From assembly GCA_001295775.1 (NCBI GenBank), contig LJIA01000012.1, positions 1-64,000 of the forward strand: a DNA stretch of 64,000 nucleotides, in the 5' to 3' direction. Below the pieces are notes generated by a model. It saw only the letters and a program-made list of their open reading frames with translations, ran no database searches and was not told where the DNA came from. Made by a program: the position numbers and the translations under genes. Origin of the DNA: a beta proteobacterium AAP99. Its GTDB lineage: Bacteria > Pseudomonadota > Gammaproteobacteria > Burkholderiales > Burkholderiaceae_C. Shown here piece by piece: positions 49,458-57,945 of the stretch; the first letter of the stretch is position 1; each line of letters starts with the position of its first letter.

Positions 49458-50672
49458 ATGAGCAAGCGCCGCTGGCCCGGCCTGCGCCCTGCGGAACCGG
49501 TCGCGGAGACCTCGGTCGAGGTCCGCGATACGGTCACGCAGCGCCTCACCATCGGCTTCACGGCCTGCCTGCTGCTGCTCCTGATCCTGAGCGCAACCAG
49601 CTACTGGCTGCTGCGTCAGGTGATCGACGAGCAGCGCGCCTCGGCCACCGTGATCAGCGTGGCGGCCAAGCAGGTGACCTATGCGAGCCGCGTCGCGCTC
49701 TTCGGGCTGGACTACAGCGTCGCACCCACGGACGCCACACGCGAGCTGCTGCTGACCTCGATCAACGAGATGGAGTACGCGCATCTTTCACTCGTCGACC
49801 CGAATCACCCCAGCCGCTTCACCACCAAGCTCAGCCCCGCCCTGCGCGCCATCTACTTCGACAAGCCCTTCGAACTCGATGCGTCGCTGCGCAAGTTCGT
49901 GGCCGACGCCCGTGAACTGGCCGAGTACCCGGACCGCGACTTGATCGCCTACCGCCTGCGTGACGAAGCCACGGAGCACCTCGCGGTGCGGCTGGAGCGT
50001 GCAGTCACGCAATACACCACTGAAGCCGAGCAACGGGTGGACCGTATGGCGCTGGCGGCCGGGCTGAATCTTGCTGCCGTGCTGATCACGCTGGTGTTCG
50101 AGGCCTTCGTGATCTTCCGCCCCATGCTGCGCTACGTGCAGAACGCTGTGCACCGTCTGGTGCGCTGGGCCACGCAGGATGCGCTCACCGGCCTGCTGAA
50201 CCGACGGGGCTTCTTCGATGAGTGCCGCCGCTTGCTTGCGCGATCAAGTGGCGCAAGCCCCCTGTGCGTGGTCCTGCTGGACATGGATCACTTCAAGCAG
50301 ATCAATGACCGACATGGTCACGCTGCCGGTGACCGCGTGATCGCGGAAGTCGGCGCCGTGATCCGCCGGGCCTTGCCGGAGGGTGCAGTGGCCGCACGCA
50401 TCGGTGGTGAGGAACTCTGTGTCGCCTGGCTGGAGCCCGCACCCGGCGACGGGCAGGCCCTCGCCCAGCGGCTCTACGAGCGACTATCGGGTCTGAGAGT
50501 GCCCCTGGAAGGCGTGAGCGCGTCGGTGGATGCCTTGACCGTCAGCGCCAGCGTCGGTGCGTTTGTGGGCCACCTGCCGGGCAAGCCGATGGACGCCTAC
50601 ATCCAGCGCGCAGACGACGCGATGTACGCCGCCAAGGCCGCGGGCCGCAACACGTTGCGGTTTGCCGCCTGA
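49458..50672 (+). CDS. Membrane-bound diguanylate cyclase with periplasmic sensor
   Basis: The 404-residue protein has two membrane helices (about 31-53 and 205-225) bounding a periplasmic helical sensor domain of about 150 residues, which has the chemoreceptor/PilJ-like type of composition. A C-terminal GGDEF domain follows (TQDALTGLLNRRGFFDE, VVLLDMDHFKQINDRHGHAAGD). The signature loop reads GGEEL instead of GGDEF/GGEEF, a conservative change at the last position. It probably makes cyclic di-GMP; no EAL domain is present. It begins 20 bases after purH. Confidence 0.9.
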   Translation: MSKRRWPGLRPAEPVAETSVEVRDTVTQRLTIGFTACLLLLLILSATSYWLLRQVIDEQRASATVISVAAKQVTYASRVALFGLDYSVAPTDATRELLLTSINEMEYAHLSLVDPNHPSRFTTKLSPALRAIYFDKPFELDASLRKFVADARELAEYPDRDLIAYRLRDEATEHLAVRLERAVTQYTTEAEQRVDRMALAAGLNLAAVLITLVFEAFVIFRPMLRYVQNAVHRLVRWATQDALTGLLNRRGFFDECRRLLARSSGASPLCVVLLDMDHFKQINDRHGHAAGDRVIAEVGAVIRRALPEGAVAARIGGEELCVAWLEPAPGDGQALAQRLYERLSGLRVPLEGVSASVDALTVSASVGAFVGHLPGKPMDAYIQRADDAMYAAKAAGRNTLRFAA

Positions 50673-50688
50673 CCTTCGGACCGACGCT

Positions 50689-50937
50689 TCAAGCTGGGGG
50701 CGAAGACTTGTCCTTGATCAGCTCAGGCTTCAACCAGAGCACCATCAGCCAGACGATCCAACCCGAGAACCGCGCGCAGCCCAAGATCGTCACGATCGCA
50801 ACGATCCACTGCGCCCAGTTGCGATCCAAGCCCTCCGGTACGCCAGCCACGCGCAGGATCTGCGAAGCAAGCGCGAGGCCGACGAACAGATTCAGCCAGA
50901 AAAACCAGCGCTTCTCGTCGAGCGGCGTTCCGTTCAC
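50689..50937 (-). CDS. Small two-helix membrane protein
   Basis: The 82-residue protein has two hydrophobic helices (FFWLNLFVGLALASQIL and WIVAIVTILGCARFSGWIV) joined by a short loop, and a charged C-terminus. ATG 50937 overlaps the stop of the DUF3501 gene (ATGA), so it is the last gene of that operon. Its function is unknown, but conserved linkage would suggest a role with the Fe-S oxidoreductase, perhaps as a membrane anchor. That is inference. Confidence 0.75.
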   Translation of the reverse strand: MNGTPLDEKRWFFWLNLFVGLALASQILRVAGVPEGLDRNWAQWIVAIVTILGCARFSGWIVWLMVLWLKPELIKDKSSPPA

Positions 50938-51530
50938 GCCAGATCCTTCACCAACGCATTGCGCACCTCGATCGGCAGCGGGCTAACGGCCTGGCTGTAC
51001 ATCGGGTGGTCCACGCCCACAGAGAGCGTCACGCCGTACTTGAGCGCAGCGGCCATCTCGTCGGTGAGCTCGAAGCGCATGAAGTGCACGGCGCTGGTCT
51101 TGGTGTCGTTGCTGCGCTCCAGGTCTTCATCGGCAATGGCGTAGACCTTGGGCGAACCTTCGACCTGCAGCCAGACCTTGTGCTCGATGCCCTTGAGGCG
51201 CTGCAGCGCTTCCTTGCGCTCGGTCACCTCGGGGTACTCGATCATCATGGTGGCCTTGAAGTTGCGGCCGTCCGGGATCAGCGGGTTGTAGGCATCGAGT
51301 TCATCCAGAATGCCGCGCTCCTCGAAGGTCTTCTCGATGCGCAGCATCTCCTGGATCTGGTAGCGCACGGTCAGCTCGTCTTCGAAGATGAGCGTGACAT
51401 GGTTGCCCACGGCCACCGTGCGCAGCTTCTTGTGCTCCAGCACCTGCTTGCGGAACTCGGGCCGTGCCTTGGCATAGGCCTCGAGCGTCATCAGCGAATC
51501 GCGGGTGATCTTGTTCATGGTCGCACTCAT
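50934..51530 (-). CDS. DUF3501 family protein
   Basis: The 198-residue soluble protein has KITRDSLMTLEAYAKARPEFR, NHVTLIFEDELTVRYQIQEMLRIE and DGRNFKATMMIEYPEV, the pattern of the DUF3501 family. The family is of unknown function and is typically found beside a heterodisulfide-reductase-like Fe-S protein and rubrerythrin, as here. Start is ATG 51530, with an alternative Met five residues later. It follows the Fe-S protein gene by 51 bases. Confidence 0.88.
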   Translation of the reverse strand: MSATMNKITRDSLMTLEAYAKARPEFRKQVLEHKKLRTVAVGNHVTLIFEDELTVRYQIQEMLRIEKTFEERGILDELDAYNPLIPDGRNFKATMMIEYPEVTERKEALQRLKGIEHKVWLQVEGSPKVYAIADEDLERSNDTKTSAVHFMRFELTDEMAAALKYGVTLSVGVDHPMYSQAVSPLPIEVRNALVKDLA

Positions 51531-51581
51531 GGGATGCAGCTTTGCTCTTGGAGGATGGGACTTGGACGTTGAGGGTCAGGT

Positions 51582-52934
51582 TCAGTCCGGCAGGCCGTAG
51601 GCCTTGCGCACGAGGGTGATCGGGTGGGCCACCTTGCCTGCAGCGCTGCCGGCCTTCAGTTGCTCCATGCCCTGCTCGATGTGATGGCCGGCCAGTGCGC
51701 AGTCCGAGCTCACATGGTCCGGTGCAGCCTCTTCCATCTGGCGGAAGACGGGCTTGCCGATCTTCATGCTGCGCTCGTGGAACTCCTTCTTCACGCCCCA
51801 GGTGCCGGCGTGGCCGGAGCAGCGCTCCACGGTGGTGACTTTGGTGTCCGGGATGCTCTGCAGGAAGTCGCGCGTCTTCAGGCCGATGTTCTGCACGCGC
51901 AGGTGGCAGCTCACGTGGTAGCTGATGTTGCCCAGGCTCTTGGGGAAGTCCGTCTTGAGCAGGCCGTCCTTCTTGCGCGCTTCCAGGTAGTTGAACGGGT
52001 CCCAGACCGCCTTCTGCACGAGATTGAGGTCTTCATCTTCGGGGAACATGAGCGGCAGTTCCTGCTTGAACATCAGGTTGCAGCTCGGGATCAGGCCGAC
52101 GATGGCATAGCCCTCGCGCGCCAGCTTGGCCAACTGCGGGACGTTCTTGTCCTTGTTGGCAGCCACGCTGTCCAGGTCACCCAGCTCAAGCTTGGGCATG
52201 CCGCAGCAGGCTTCCTTCTCGACGATGACGTAGGGAATCGCGTTGTGGTCGAGCACCTTGAGGAAGTCGTGGCCGATGCCCGGCTCGTTGTAGTTCACGT
52301 AGCAGGTGGAATACACCGCCACCTTGCCCGGCGTGCGCTCACCGTTCTTGACAGGGTGCGGCTGGCTGGGTGCAGCGTTGGGGCGGAACTTCCTGCTCGT
52401 GAACTCAGGCACCCAGGCGTCCTTGTGCACACCCATCATGTTCTCGCCCAGCTTGCGGGCGGCGGGCATTTTGGCCAGTGCGTTCACGGTCTGCGCCACC
52501 ACGGGAATGGCGGCCAGCTTGCCGTTGGCATCCGTGTTGGACAGCTTGATGTCGCGCGACTTGGTGGGCGTGCCCTGCTTGAACTGCACGGCCTTGGCGC
52601 GCAGCATCAGGTGCGGGAAGTCCAGGTTCCACGGGTGCGGCGGCACATAGGGGCACTTGGTCATGTAGCAGACGTCGCACAGGTAGCACTGGTCCACGAC
52701 CTTGACGTAGTCCTCCTTCTTCACGCCGTCCATCTCGCCCGTGGGGCCTTCGTCGATGAGATCGAACAGCGTGGGGAAGCTGCCGCACAGGCTCACGCAG
52801 CGGCGGCAGCCGTGGCAGATGTCGAACACCCGCTCCATCTCGGCATTGAGCTTCTCGACATCCCAGAACTCGGGGTTCTTCCAATCCAGCGGGTGCCGGG
52901 TGGGCGCTTCGAGATTGCCTTCGCGTTGGCTCAT
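51582..52934 (-). CDS. Two-[4Fe-4S] Fe-S oxidoreductase with CCG domains (GlpC/HdrD-like)
   Basis: The 450-residue protein has two ferredoxin-type clusters near the N-terminus (CHGCRRCVSLC and CYLCDVCYMTKCP). Two cysteine-rich CCG domains follow: one in KEACCGMPKLELGD and a second, modified one in ERCSGHAGTWGVK. Relatives transfer electrons between a dehydrogenase and the quinone pool or a disulphide. With rubrerythrin and DUF3501 it forms a conserved betaproteobacterial set whose role is thought to be oxidative-stress or anaerobic electron transfer. The substrate is not known. Confidence 0.9.
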   Translation of the reverse strand: MSQREGNLEAPTRHPLDWKNPEFWDVEKLNAEMERVFDICHGCRRCVSLCGSFPTLFDLIDEGPTGEMDGVKKEDYVKVVDQCYLCDVCYMTKCPYVPPHPWNLDFPHLMLRAKAVQFKQGTPTKSRDIKLSNTDANGKLAAIPVVAQTVNALAKMPAARKLGENMMGVHKDAWVPEFTSRKFRPNAAPSQPHPVKNGERTPGKVAVYSTCYVNYNEPGIGHDFLKVLDHNAIPYVIVEKEACCGMPKLELGDLDSVAANKDKNVPQLAKLAREGYAIVGLIPSCNLMFKQELPLMFPEDEDLNLVQKAVWDPFNYLEARKKDGLLKTDFPKSLGNISYHVSCHLRVQNIGLKTRDFLQSIPDTKVTTVERCSGHAGTWGVKKEFHERSMKIGKPVFRQMEEAAPDHVSSDCALAGHHIEQGMEQLKAGSAAGKVAHPITLVRKAYGLPD

Positions 52935-52997
52935 GGAGGGTCCCTGTTGTTGCTGTTGTGGGTACTGCGGGGGTGCTGCAATTCAGACGATCAAGAC

Positions 52998-53070
52998 AGC
53001 TATCCGCTTGATCCATGCGGCTTTCCAGGCATTTTTGGCTGGAAAGCCGCATGGAGACTGCGGAAAGGCC
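52998..53070 (+). repeat. Intergenic palindromic repeat, copy C (perfect 15-bp stem)
   Basis: CATGCGGCTTTCCAG at 53014-53028 and its exact complement at 53039-53053 enclose a 10-base loop. The preceding TATCCGCTTGATC and the following GCGGAAAGGCC complete the repeat. It lies between the rubrerythrin gene and the Fe-S oxidoreductase gene. It could end part of the rubrerythrin transcript so that less of the downstream genes is made. Confidence 0.9.
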
Positions 53071-53110
53071 TTTGAAACACCAGCCTTCCGCAATCACGCG
53101 CGGTGAACAC

Positions 53111-53533
53111 TTATGCGTTCACGGACTCCAGCGCCTTGGCAAACTTGTTGGCGTGGCTGCGCTCGGCCTTGGCGAGGGTCTCGAACCAGTCGGCGATCTC
53201 GTCGAAGCCTTCGTCACGCGCCTGCTTGGCCATGCCCGGATACATGTCGGTGTACTCGTGGGTTTCGCCGGCCACGGCGCTCTTGAGGTTGTCGGTCGTC
53301 GAGCCGATCGGCAAGTCGGTCGCGGGGTCACCCACCAGCGCGAGATAGTCCAGGTGGCCGTGCGCGTGGCCGGTCTCGCCTTCCGCCGTGGAACGGAACA
53401 GCGTAGCCACGTCTGCATGACCTTCGATGTCAGCCTTGTTTGCGAAGTACAGGTAGCGACGGTTGGCCTGGGACTCGCCTGCGAACGCGGCCTTCAGGTT
53501 GTCGTGGGTCTTCGTACCTTTGAGGGAGGGCAT
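53111..53533 (-). CDS. Rubrerythrin without rubredoxin domain
   Basis: The 140-residue ferritin-like di-iron protein has the metal ligands in [42 protein letters not shown] and [12 protein letters not shown]. Rubrerythrins reduce hydrogen peroxide to water. This one lacks the C-terminal rubredoxin domain, so an outside electron donor is needed, perhaps via the Fe-S oxidoreductase gene downstream. AAGGAG precedes ATG 53533. Its promoter region holds a dyad (53609-53630). Confidence 0.95.
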   Translation of the reverse strand: MPSLKGTKTHDNLKAAFAGESQANRRYLYFANKADIEGHADVATLFRSTAEGETGHAHGHLDYLALVGDPATDLPIGSTTDNLKSAVAGETHEYTDMYPGMAKQARDEGFDEIADWFETLAKAERSHANKFAKALESVNA

Positions 53534-53608
53534 CTACATCTCCTTGTGTTGGGTCGAGCTGGTGCAGGGATACACCAACGCAGCCGATGCTAGGCAGCGC
53601 GTGCGCGA

Positions 53609-53630
53609 TTCACCATTTGAAAATGATGAA
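53609..53630. promoter_or_regulatory. Dyad in the rubrerythrin / ruvC divergent promoter region
   Basis: TTCACCATTT (53609-53618) and AAATGATGAA (53621-53630) form an inverted repeat with 9 of 10 positions paired and a 2-base centre. It lies about 80 bases before the rubrerythrin ATG, near where a promoter should be. The shape (ATTT-AAAT core) is reminiscent of Rrf2/NsrR-type or Fur-type sites but fits neither consensus well. Confidence 0.45.
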
Positions 53631-53783
53631 GATGCCCATAGCCACGGGCAAACCCGCAGCTGCAACGCAGCATTGAGCAGCGCGCTGCGTGTGGATTGAG
53701 AAGCCTTCGCAATTGGAGGCGCCTGGACGAGCCGCGCGGCACCGATTTGGCCCCTGCGCCCCGCCGGGCTACCGTCGCACCCC

Positions 53784-54347
53784 ATGAGAATTCTCGGCAT
53801 TGACCCCGGCTCGCGAATCACCGGGTTTGGCGTGGTGGACGTGGATGGCGCACAAGTGAGCTATGTGGCCAGCGGCGTCATCCGCACCAGCGAAGGCGAG
53901 CTGGCCGAGCGCATCGACGAAATCGTGCACGGCATTGCCGAAGTGGCGCGCACCTACAAGCCCACCTGCGCCGCCATTGAGCAGGTCTTCGTGAACGTGA
54001 ACCCCAAAGCCACGCTCATGCTCGGCCAGGCGCGCGGCGCGGCCATCGCAGCGCTGGTGCTCGCCAAGTTGCCGGTCACGGAATACACCGCGCTGCAGGT
54101 CAAGCAGAGCGTGGTGGGCTACGGCAAGGCCAAGAAGGAGCAGGTGCAGGAGATGGTGACGCGCCTGCTCAAGCTCCCGGGCACACCCAGCGCCGATGCC
54201 GCAGATGCCCTGGCCTGCGCCCTGGCCCACGCTCATGCAGGCAAGCTGGCCGGCTCGCTCAACACCTTGGCCGCCAAGGCCGGCGTCCAACTGGGCCTGC
54301 GCGGCCGCCGGGGCGACGTGAAGACACGCCGCGGACGGCTGGTCTGA
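53784..54347 (+). CDS. ruvC: Holliday junction endonuclease RuvC
   Basis: The 187-residue resolvase begins [18 protein letters not shown] with the catalytic Asp7, and has [23 protein letters not shown] and [17 protein letters not shown], which carry the other acidic residues. It cuts Holliday junctions made by RecA and moved by RuvAB. A basic Arg-rich tail is present. ruvA follows 68 bases later. Confidence 0.97.
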   Translation: MRILGIDPGSRITGFGVVDVDGAQVSYVASGVIRTSEGELAERIDEIVHGIAEVARTYKPTCAAIEQVFVNVNPKATLMLGQARGAAIAALVLAKLPVTEYTALQVKQSVVGYGKAKKEQVQEMVTRLLKLPGTPSADAADALACALAHAHAGKLAGSLNTLAAKAGVQLGLRGRRGDVKTRRGRLV

Positions 54348-54415
54348 GCGCCATGCTCGCCGAGCCGCACGCTGCGCGCATGCTGAAATCCGCCACCACT
54401 TAAAGAGCCCGCACC

Positions 54416-54988
54416 ATGATCGGCCGCATCACAGGCATCTTGATTGAAAAGAACCCGCCCGCCGTGCTGGTGGACTGCAACGGCGTGGGCTACGAGATCG
54501 ACGTGCCCATGAGCACGCTCTACAACCTGCCGGAGGCCGGCCACAAGGTCTCGCTGCTGACGCACTTCGTGGTGCGGGAGGACGCGCAGCTGCTTTACGG
54601 CTTTGGTACGGCGGCCGAACGCGCGACCTTCCGCGAGCTGATCAAGATCAGCGGCATCGGCCCGCGCACCGCCCTGGCCGTGCTCTCCGGCATGAGCGTG
54701 ACGGAGCTCGCGCAGGCCATCACCTTGCAGGAGGGCGGGCGCCTGCAGAAGGTACCGGGCATTGGCAAGAAGACCGCCGAGCGTCTGCTGCTTGAACTCA
54801 AGGGCAAGCTGGGTGCGGACATCGGCGCCAGTGCAGCCGCCGTGAACGACGACAGCGCCGACATCCTGCGCGCCCTCACGGCCCTAGGCTACAACGATAA
54901 GGAAGCACTCGCGGCGCTCAAGAGCGTGCCCGCAGGCAGCTCGGTGAGCGAGGGCATCAAGCTGGCGCTGAAGGCGCTGAGCAAGTAG
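54416..54988 (+). CDS. ruvA: Holliday junction branch-migration protein RuvA
   Basis: The 190-residue protein starts [31 protein letters not shown] (OB-fold) and has two helix-hairpin-helix motifs ([15 protein letters not shown] and [17 protein letters not shown]). A C-terminal domain ([20 protein letters not shown]) contacts RuvB. ruvB is not adjacent: about 5.3 kb with four other genes lies between ruvA and ruvB. Confidence 0.97.
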   Translation: MIGRITGILIEKNPPAVLVDCNGVGYEIDVPMSTLYNLPEAGHKVSLLTHFVVREDAQLLYGFGTAAERATFRELIKISGIGPRTALAVLSGMSVTELAQAITLQEGGRLQKVPGIGKKTAERLLLELKGKLGADIGASAAAVNDDSADILRALTALGYNDKEALAALKSVPAGSSVSEGIKLALKALSK

Positions 54989-55009
54989 CGCAGCGCCGGC
55001 TGCACGCCG

Positions 55010-56161
55010 CTACTGCGCCGACTTCACGATCCGCCCATTGCCCGGCTGCACCGGCCGGGCGTTCATCGGGAAGATCTTCGCAAAGGTATCGATCTGCTGG
55101 GCCGACAGCGTGGCCGGCACCTTGAGCACGTTCCACACCACGCCTTCGGTGCAGGGCGGCGTGGTCAGGGAGCCGATGAACTGGTAGTAGCGCTGGTCCG
55201 TGGGCAGCAGGACCGCCAGATCAACACCCTCAGCCGGCAAACGCACGCGATCGCCACGGTCCAGGGGGATGCTCGACCACACGCGGGCGATCTGCGGATT
55301 CACCTCGCCGCGGTCCAGCAACAGCGCCACCACAGCCAGTTGGCCGTCATCAGCGCGGTGCACGAAGTGCGCCACCATCGGAAAGCCGCGGCCGTTGACG
55401 CGCTCCTCACTGGGCAGGTGAAAGTGGAACTGCAGCAGTCGGAACGCCTTGCCGCGCACTTCAATGCTGTGGCCGGCGTCCAGATCCACCTGGAGCGTGT
55501 GACCGTTGTGCAGCACGCTACCGGCGGCCTTGCCCCAGTTGAACTGGATCGGCTCCATCGGTGTCTGCAGCGCCTCGCTGTCCTGGATGTCGATCGGGCT
55601 CTGGCGCTTGCCGATGGCGCAGACATTGAAGCGCGGCTCCAGGCGGCCCCATTGCGCCGGGCCGGTTTCGTCGTCGCCGTAGCTCCAGTGCGCAGCGTGC
55701 CCGGTGTTTGCCGGCGCCGCGGCAGCGGCAGGCGCGGTCGCGGGGCGCGCGGCGGAGCGCGCCGGGGTGCGAGCTGCCGCGGTGCCGGGGTTGGCCGGCG
55801 CAGCGCTGGCGGCGCTGAGGGTCAGCTCGCCTGTGCGCGGTGCCTTGCCGTCCTTGAGCAACTCCTGCAGGGCGGCCAGGGTCAGCTCGCCGCCTGCGGT
55901 TGCGGGTTTGGGCAATGACGCTTCGCGGCGCCGGTTGGCCAGCGCCGGAGTTTCGATGCTGTGGCGCCGCTGTGGGTTGTTGTCCTGCGGGCTCTTGGGC
56001 GCGTTCGGGTTCGTGACCGGCACTTTCTGCGCCTCCGGTACGTCCGGCGTGACGATGGCGTGCACGCCGCCAGCCACGGCAAGCAGCGCCACGGCGGTCA
56101 CCCGGCGGACGAACACAGCACAGCTCGGCAGAGAGGTGAACGGCAAAGGCGCAGTGCGCAT
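55010..56161 (-). CDS. Alpha-type carbonic anhydrase with long low-complexity N-terminal linker
   Basis: The protein of about 383 residues has a signal peptide (RRVTAVALLAVAGGVHAI) and an N-terminal region of roughly 130 residues, Pro/Ala-rich with a basic patch. The alpha-carbonic anhydrase domain follows: WSYGDDETGPAQWGRL, KRQSPIDIQD, zinc-binding LLQFHFHLPSEE and MVAHFVHR, and FIGSLTTPPCTEGVVW with the catalytic-loop threonines. It hydrates CO2 in the periplasm. The start is ATG 56161, as the upstream Met at 56203 adds 14 residues before a poorer signal. It is longer than the usual 230-250 residues because of the linker. Confidence 0.92.
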   Translation of the reverse strand: MRTAPLPFTSLPSCAVFVRRVTAVALLAVAGGVHAIVTPDVPEAQKVPVTNPNAPKSPQDNNPQRRHSIETPALANRRREASLPKPATAGGELTLAALQELLKDGKAPRTGELTLSAASAAPANPGTAAARTPARSAARPATAPAAAAAPANTGHAAHWSYGDDETGPAQWGRLEPRFNVCAIGKRQSPIDIQDSEALQTPMEPIQFNWGKAAGSVLHNGHTLQVDLDAGHSIEVRGKAFRLLQFHFHLPSEERVNGRGFPMVAHFVHRADDGQLAVVALLLDRGEVNPQIARVWSSIPLDRGDRVRLPAEGVDLAVLLPTDQRYYQFIGSLTTPPCTEGVVWNVLKVPATLSAQQIDTFAKIFPMNARPVQPGNGRIVKSAQ

Positions 56162-56292
56162 GGTGTGGACCCAAGGGGCGTGCCTGCGCCCGATGCGCAG
56201 CACTCACGCACGAGCATTGCAGCTCGTCTGCCGGGTCGATCCACCGAGAAGCCGCAGCGCGGCCGCGCTATTCGGCGCCTCCTCGGCCAGCG

Positions 56293-57189
56293 CTAGCGTC
56301 CAAGGCCGGATGCATCAAAGGCCAGGCGCACGGACGCGGCAAGATCGCGCATCAGCTCGCTCTGCAGCTTCCAGGTCTGCCAGTGCAGCGTGACGGGCAG
56401 CGGGCGCCCGGGCTGCAACTCGACCACCTGGCCTGTCCGCAGGGCCTCGCGCGCCATGGCCTCCGGCACCATGCCCCAGGCCATGCCCATGCTGGCGAGA
56501 TCCAGAAACGCTGTGGACGAAGGCACCCGATGCTGCGGCGGCGCAATGCGCTTGCGCGTGATTGAGCGCAGGTAGCGGTGCTGCAGATCGTCCTTGGCGT
56601 TGAAGACCAGCATGGGCGCCACGGCGAGACTGTCGGCATTCACGCCGCCGGCAAACCAGCGCTGCATGAAGGGCGGCGAACACACTGCCAGATAGTTCAT
56701 GGTGCCCAGGGTCTGCACCCGGCAGCCCTGCACGGCCTGCGGCTCGGCCGTCACGGCGGCGTGCGCGCGGCCCTGGCGCAGCAGTTCGGCGCTGTGGTCC
56801 TGATCCTCGACGATCAGGCTGAACAGGGCGCCATGGCGCTCGCTCACCGGCGCCAGCGCCGACAGGAACCAGGTCGACAGCGAATCCGCATTGACCACGA
56901 TGCTGATCTGCGGCGCGGCCTGGCTGCCTGCGGCGGCGCCCATCTGACGCAGCGCCTGCTGCTCCAGCAGTTGCGCCTGCTGCACATAGCGCAGCAGGGC
57001 CTCGCCCGCCGTCGTGGCCTCCACGGGCGTGCTGCGACGCAGCAGCACCTGACCGACGCGCTCTTCCAGCGTCTTGACGCGCTGGCTTACGGCCGAGCGG
57101 GTGACGTGCAGCTCACCGGCCGCCGCCTCGAAGGAGCCGTGGTGAACCGCTGCGGCAAAGGCCGCGAGTTGGGCCGTGTCCAGCTGCAT
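56293..57189 (-). CDS. argP: LysR-family regulator ArgP (LysG) of the amino-acid exporter
   Basis: The protein of about 298 residues has an N-terminal winged helix (AVHHGSFEAAAGELHVTRSAVSQRVKTLEERVG) and a co-inducer domain with ISIVVNADSLSTWFL, the ArgP/LysG signature. It is divergent from a LysE-type exporter, the classic arrangement in which ArgP binds lysine or arginine and turns on export. ATG 57189 has GAGG 8 bases upstream and is chosen over GTG 57201 and ATG 57195. Confidence 0.93.
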   Translation of the reverse strand: MQLDTAQLAAFAAAVHHGSFEAAAGELHVTRSAVSQRVKTLEERVGQVLLRRSTPVEATTAGEALLRYVQQAQLLEQQALRQMGAAAGSQAAPQISIVVNADSLSTWFLSALAPVSERHGALFSLIVEDQDHSAELLRQGRAHAAVTAEPQAVQGCRVQTLGTMNYLAVCSPPFMQRWFAGGVNADSLAVAPMLVFNAKDDLQHRYLRSITRKRIAPPQHRVPSSTAFLDLASMGMAWGMVPEAMAREALRTGQVVELQPGRPLPVTLHWQTWKLQSELMRDLAASVRLAFDASGLGR

Positions 57190-57201
57190 GGGCATCCTCA
57201 C

Positions 57202-57310
57202 TAAATCGTTAGAAATTCTTTACGCGGTTCAGAAAGGTTAGCTGTTCTAACAAAACAGGCCCGGATACGCTGTCTGGCAGGCGGATCACTCAGCAGCTTT
57301 CTCCAACTCC
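57202..57310. promoter_or_regulatory. argP-lysE divergent control region
   Basis: AT-rich for this window. GTTAG (57237-57241) and CTAAC (57247-57251) form a dyad with a 5-base centre, and a second short dyad AGAAATTCT lies near 57211-57219. Such T-N-A dyads between divergent genes are typical of LysR regulator sites. The exact promoters could not be set. Confidence 0.45.
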
Positions 57311-57931
57311 ATGACAGCGGACACCTTCATTGGCACGGCCTTGATCGGCTTTGGCACCTCGGCGGCGCTGATCATCGCCATCGGCGCGCAGAACGCCTTT
57401 GTGCTGCGACAGGGCCTGGCGCGCACGCACGTGCTGCCGGTGGTGCTGGTGTGCGCACTATCGGATGCGCTGCTGATCAGCGCAGGCATTCTGGGCCTGG
57501 GCACGCTGGTGCAGCAGCACCCCGCCCTGCTCGCGCTGGCGCGCTGGGGCGGCGCGGTCTTTCTGCTGGCCTATGGCGTCATGGCGGCTCGGCGCGCCTT
57601 GCAGCCCGGCCGCCTGGAGGCCGCCGCGGGCGCGGCAGGCTCGCTCAAGACGGCGCTCCTGGCCTGTCTCGCCTTCACCTGGCTGAACCCGCATGTCTAT
57701 CTGGACACCGTCGTGCTGCTGGGCAGCATCGCCAGCCAGCAGCCCGGTGATCAGCGGGCGGCCTTTGGCGTGGGGGCGGTAAGCGCCAGCATCGTGTGGT
57801 TCACGGCGCTGGGCTTCGGCGCGCGCTGGCTGGCGCCGCTGTTTGCCCGCCCAGCCGCGTGGCGCGTGCTGGACGGGCTGATCGCCTGCGTGATGTGGGC
57901 GATTGCCTGGGGGCTGATCAGCTCGGGCTGA
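57311..57931 (+). CDS. lysE: LysE/ArgO-family amino-acid exporter
   Basis: The 206-residue membrane protein has five to six helices (FIGTALIGFGTSAALIIAIGAQNAFVLRQG, VVLVCALSDALLISAGILGLG and others), the aspartate in CALSDAL, and AFTWLNPHVYLDTVVLLGS, all LysE-family marks. It exports lysine and/or arginine to prevent toxic build-up during growth on peptides, which fits the peptide importer elsewhere in the window. Control is by the divergent ArgP. Confidence 0.95.
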   Translation: MTADTFIGTALIGFGTSAALIIAIGAQNAFVLRQGLARTHVLPVVLVCALSDALLISAGILGLGTLVQQHPALLALARWGGAVFLLAYGVMAARRALQPGRLEAAAGAAGSLKTALLACLAFTWLNPHVYLDTVVLLGSIASQQPGDQRAAFGVGAVSASIVWFTALGFGARWLAPLFARPAAWRVLDGLIACVMWAIAWGLISSG

Positions 57932-57945
57932 TCCCACCCGAACCG

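Noticed and set aside
51624-53075. A 483-codon open frame opposite the Fe-S oxidoreductase gene
   Set aside because: Composition typical of antisense translation (His, Val, Ala, Gln), and the opposite strand encodes clear Fe-S cysteine motifs.
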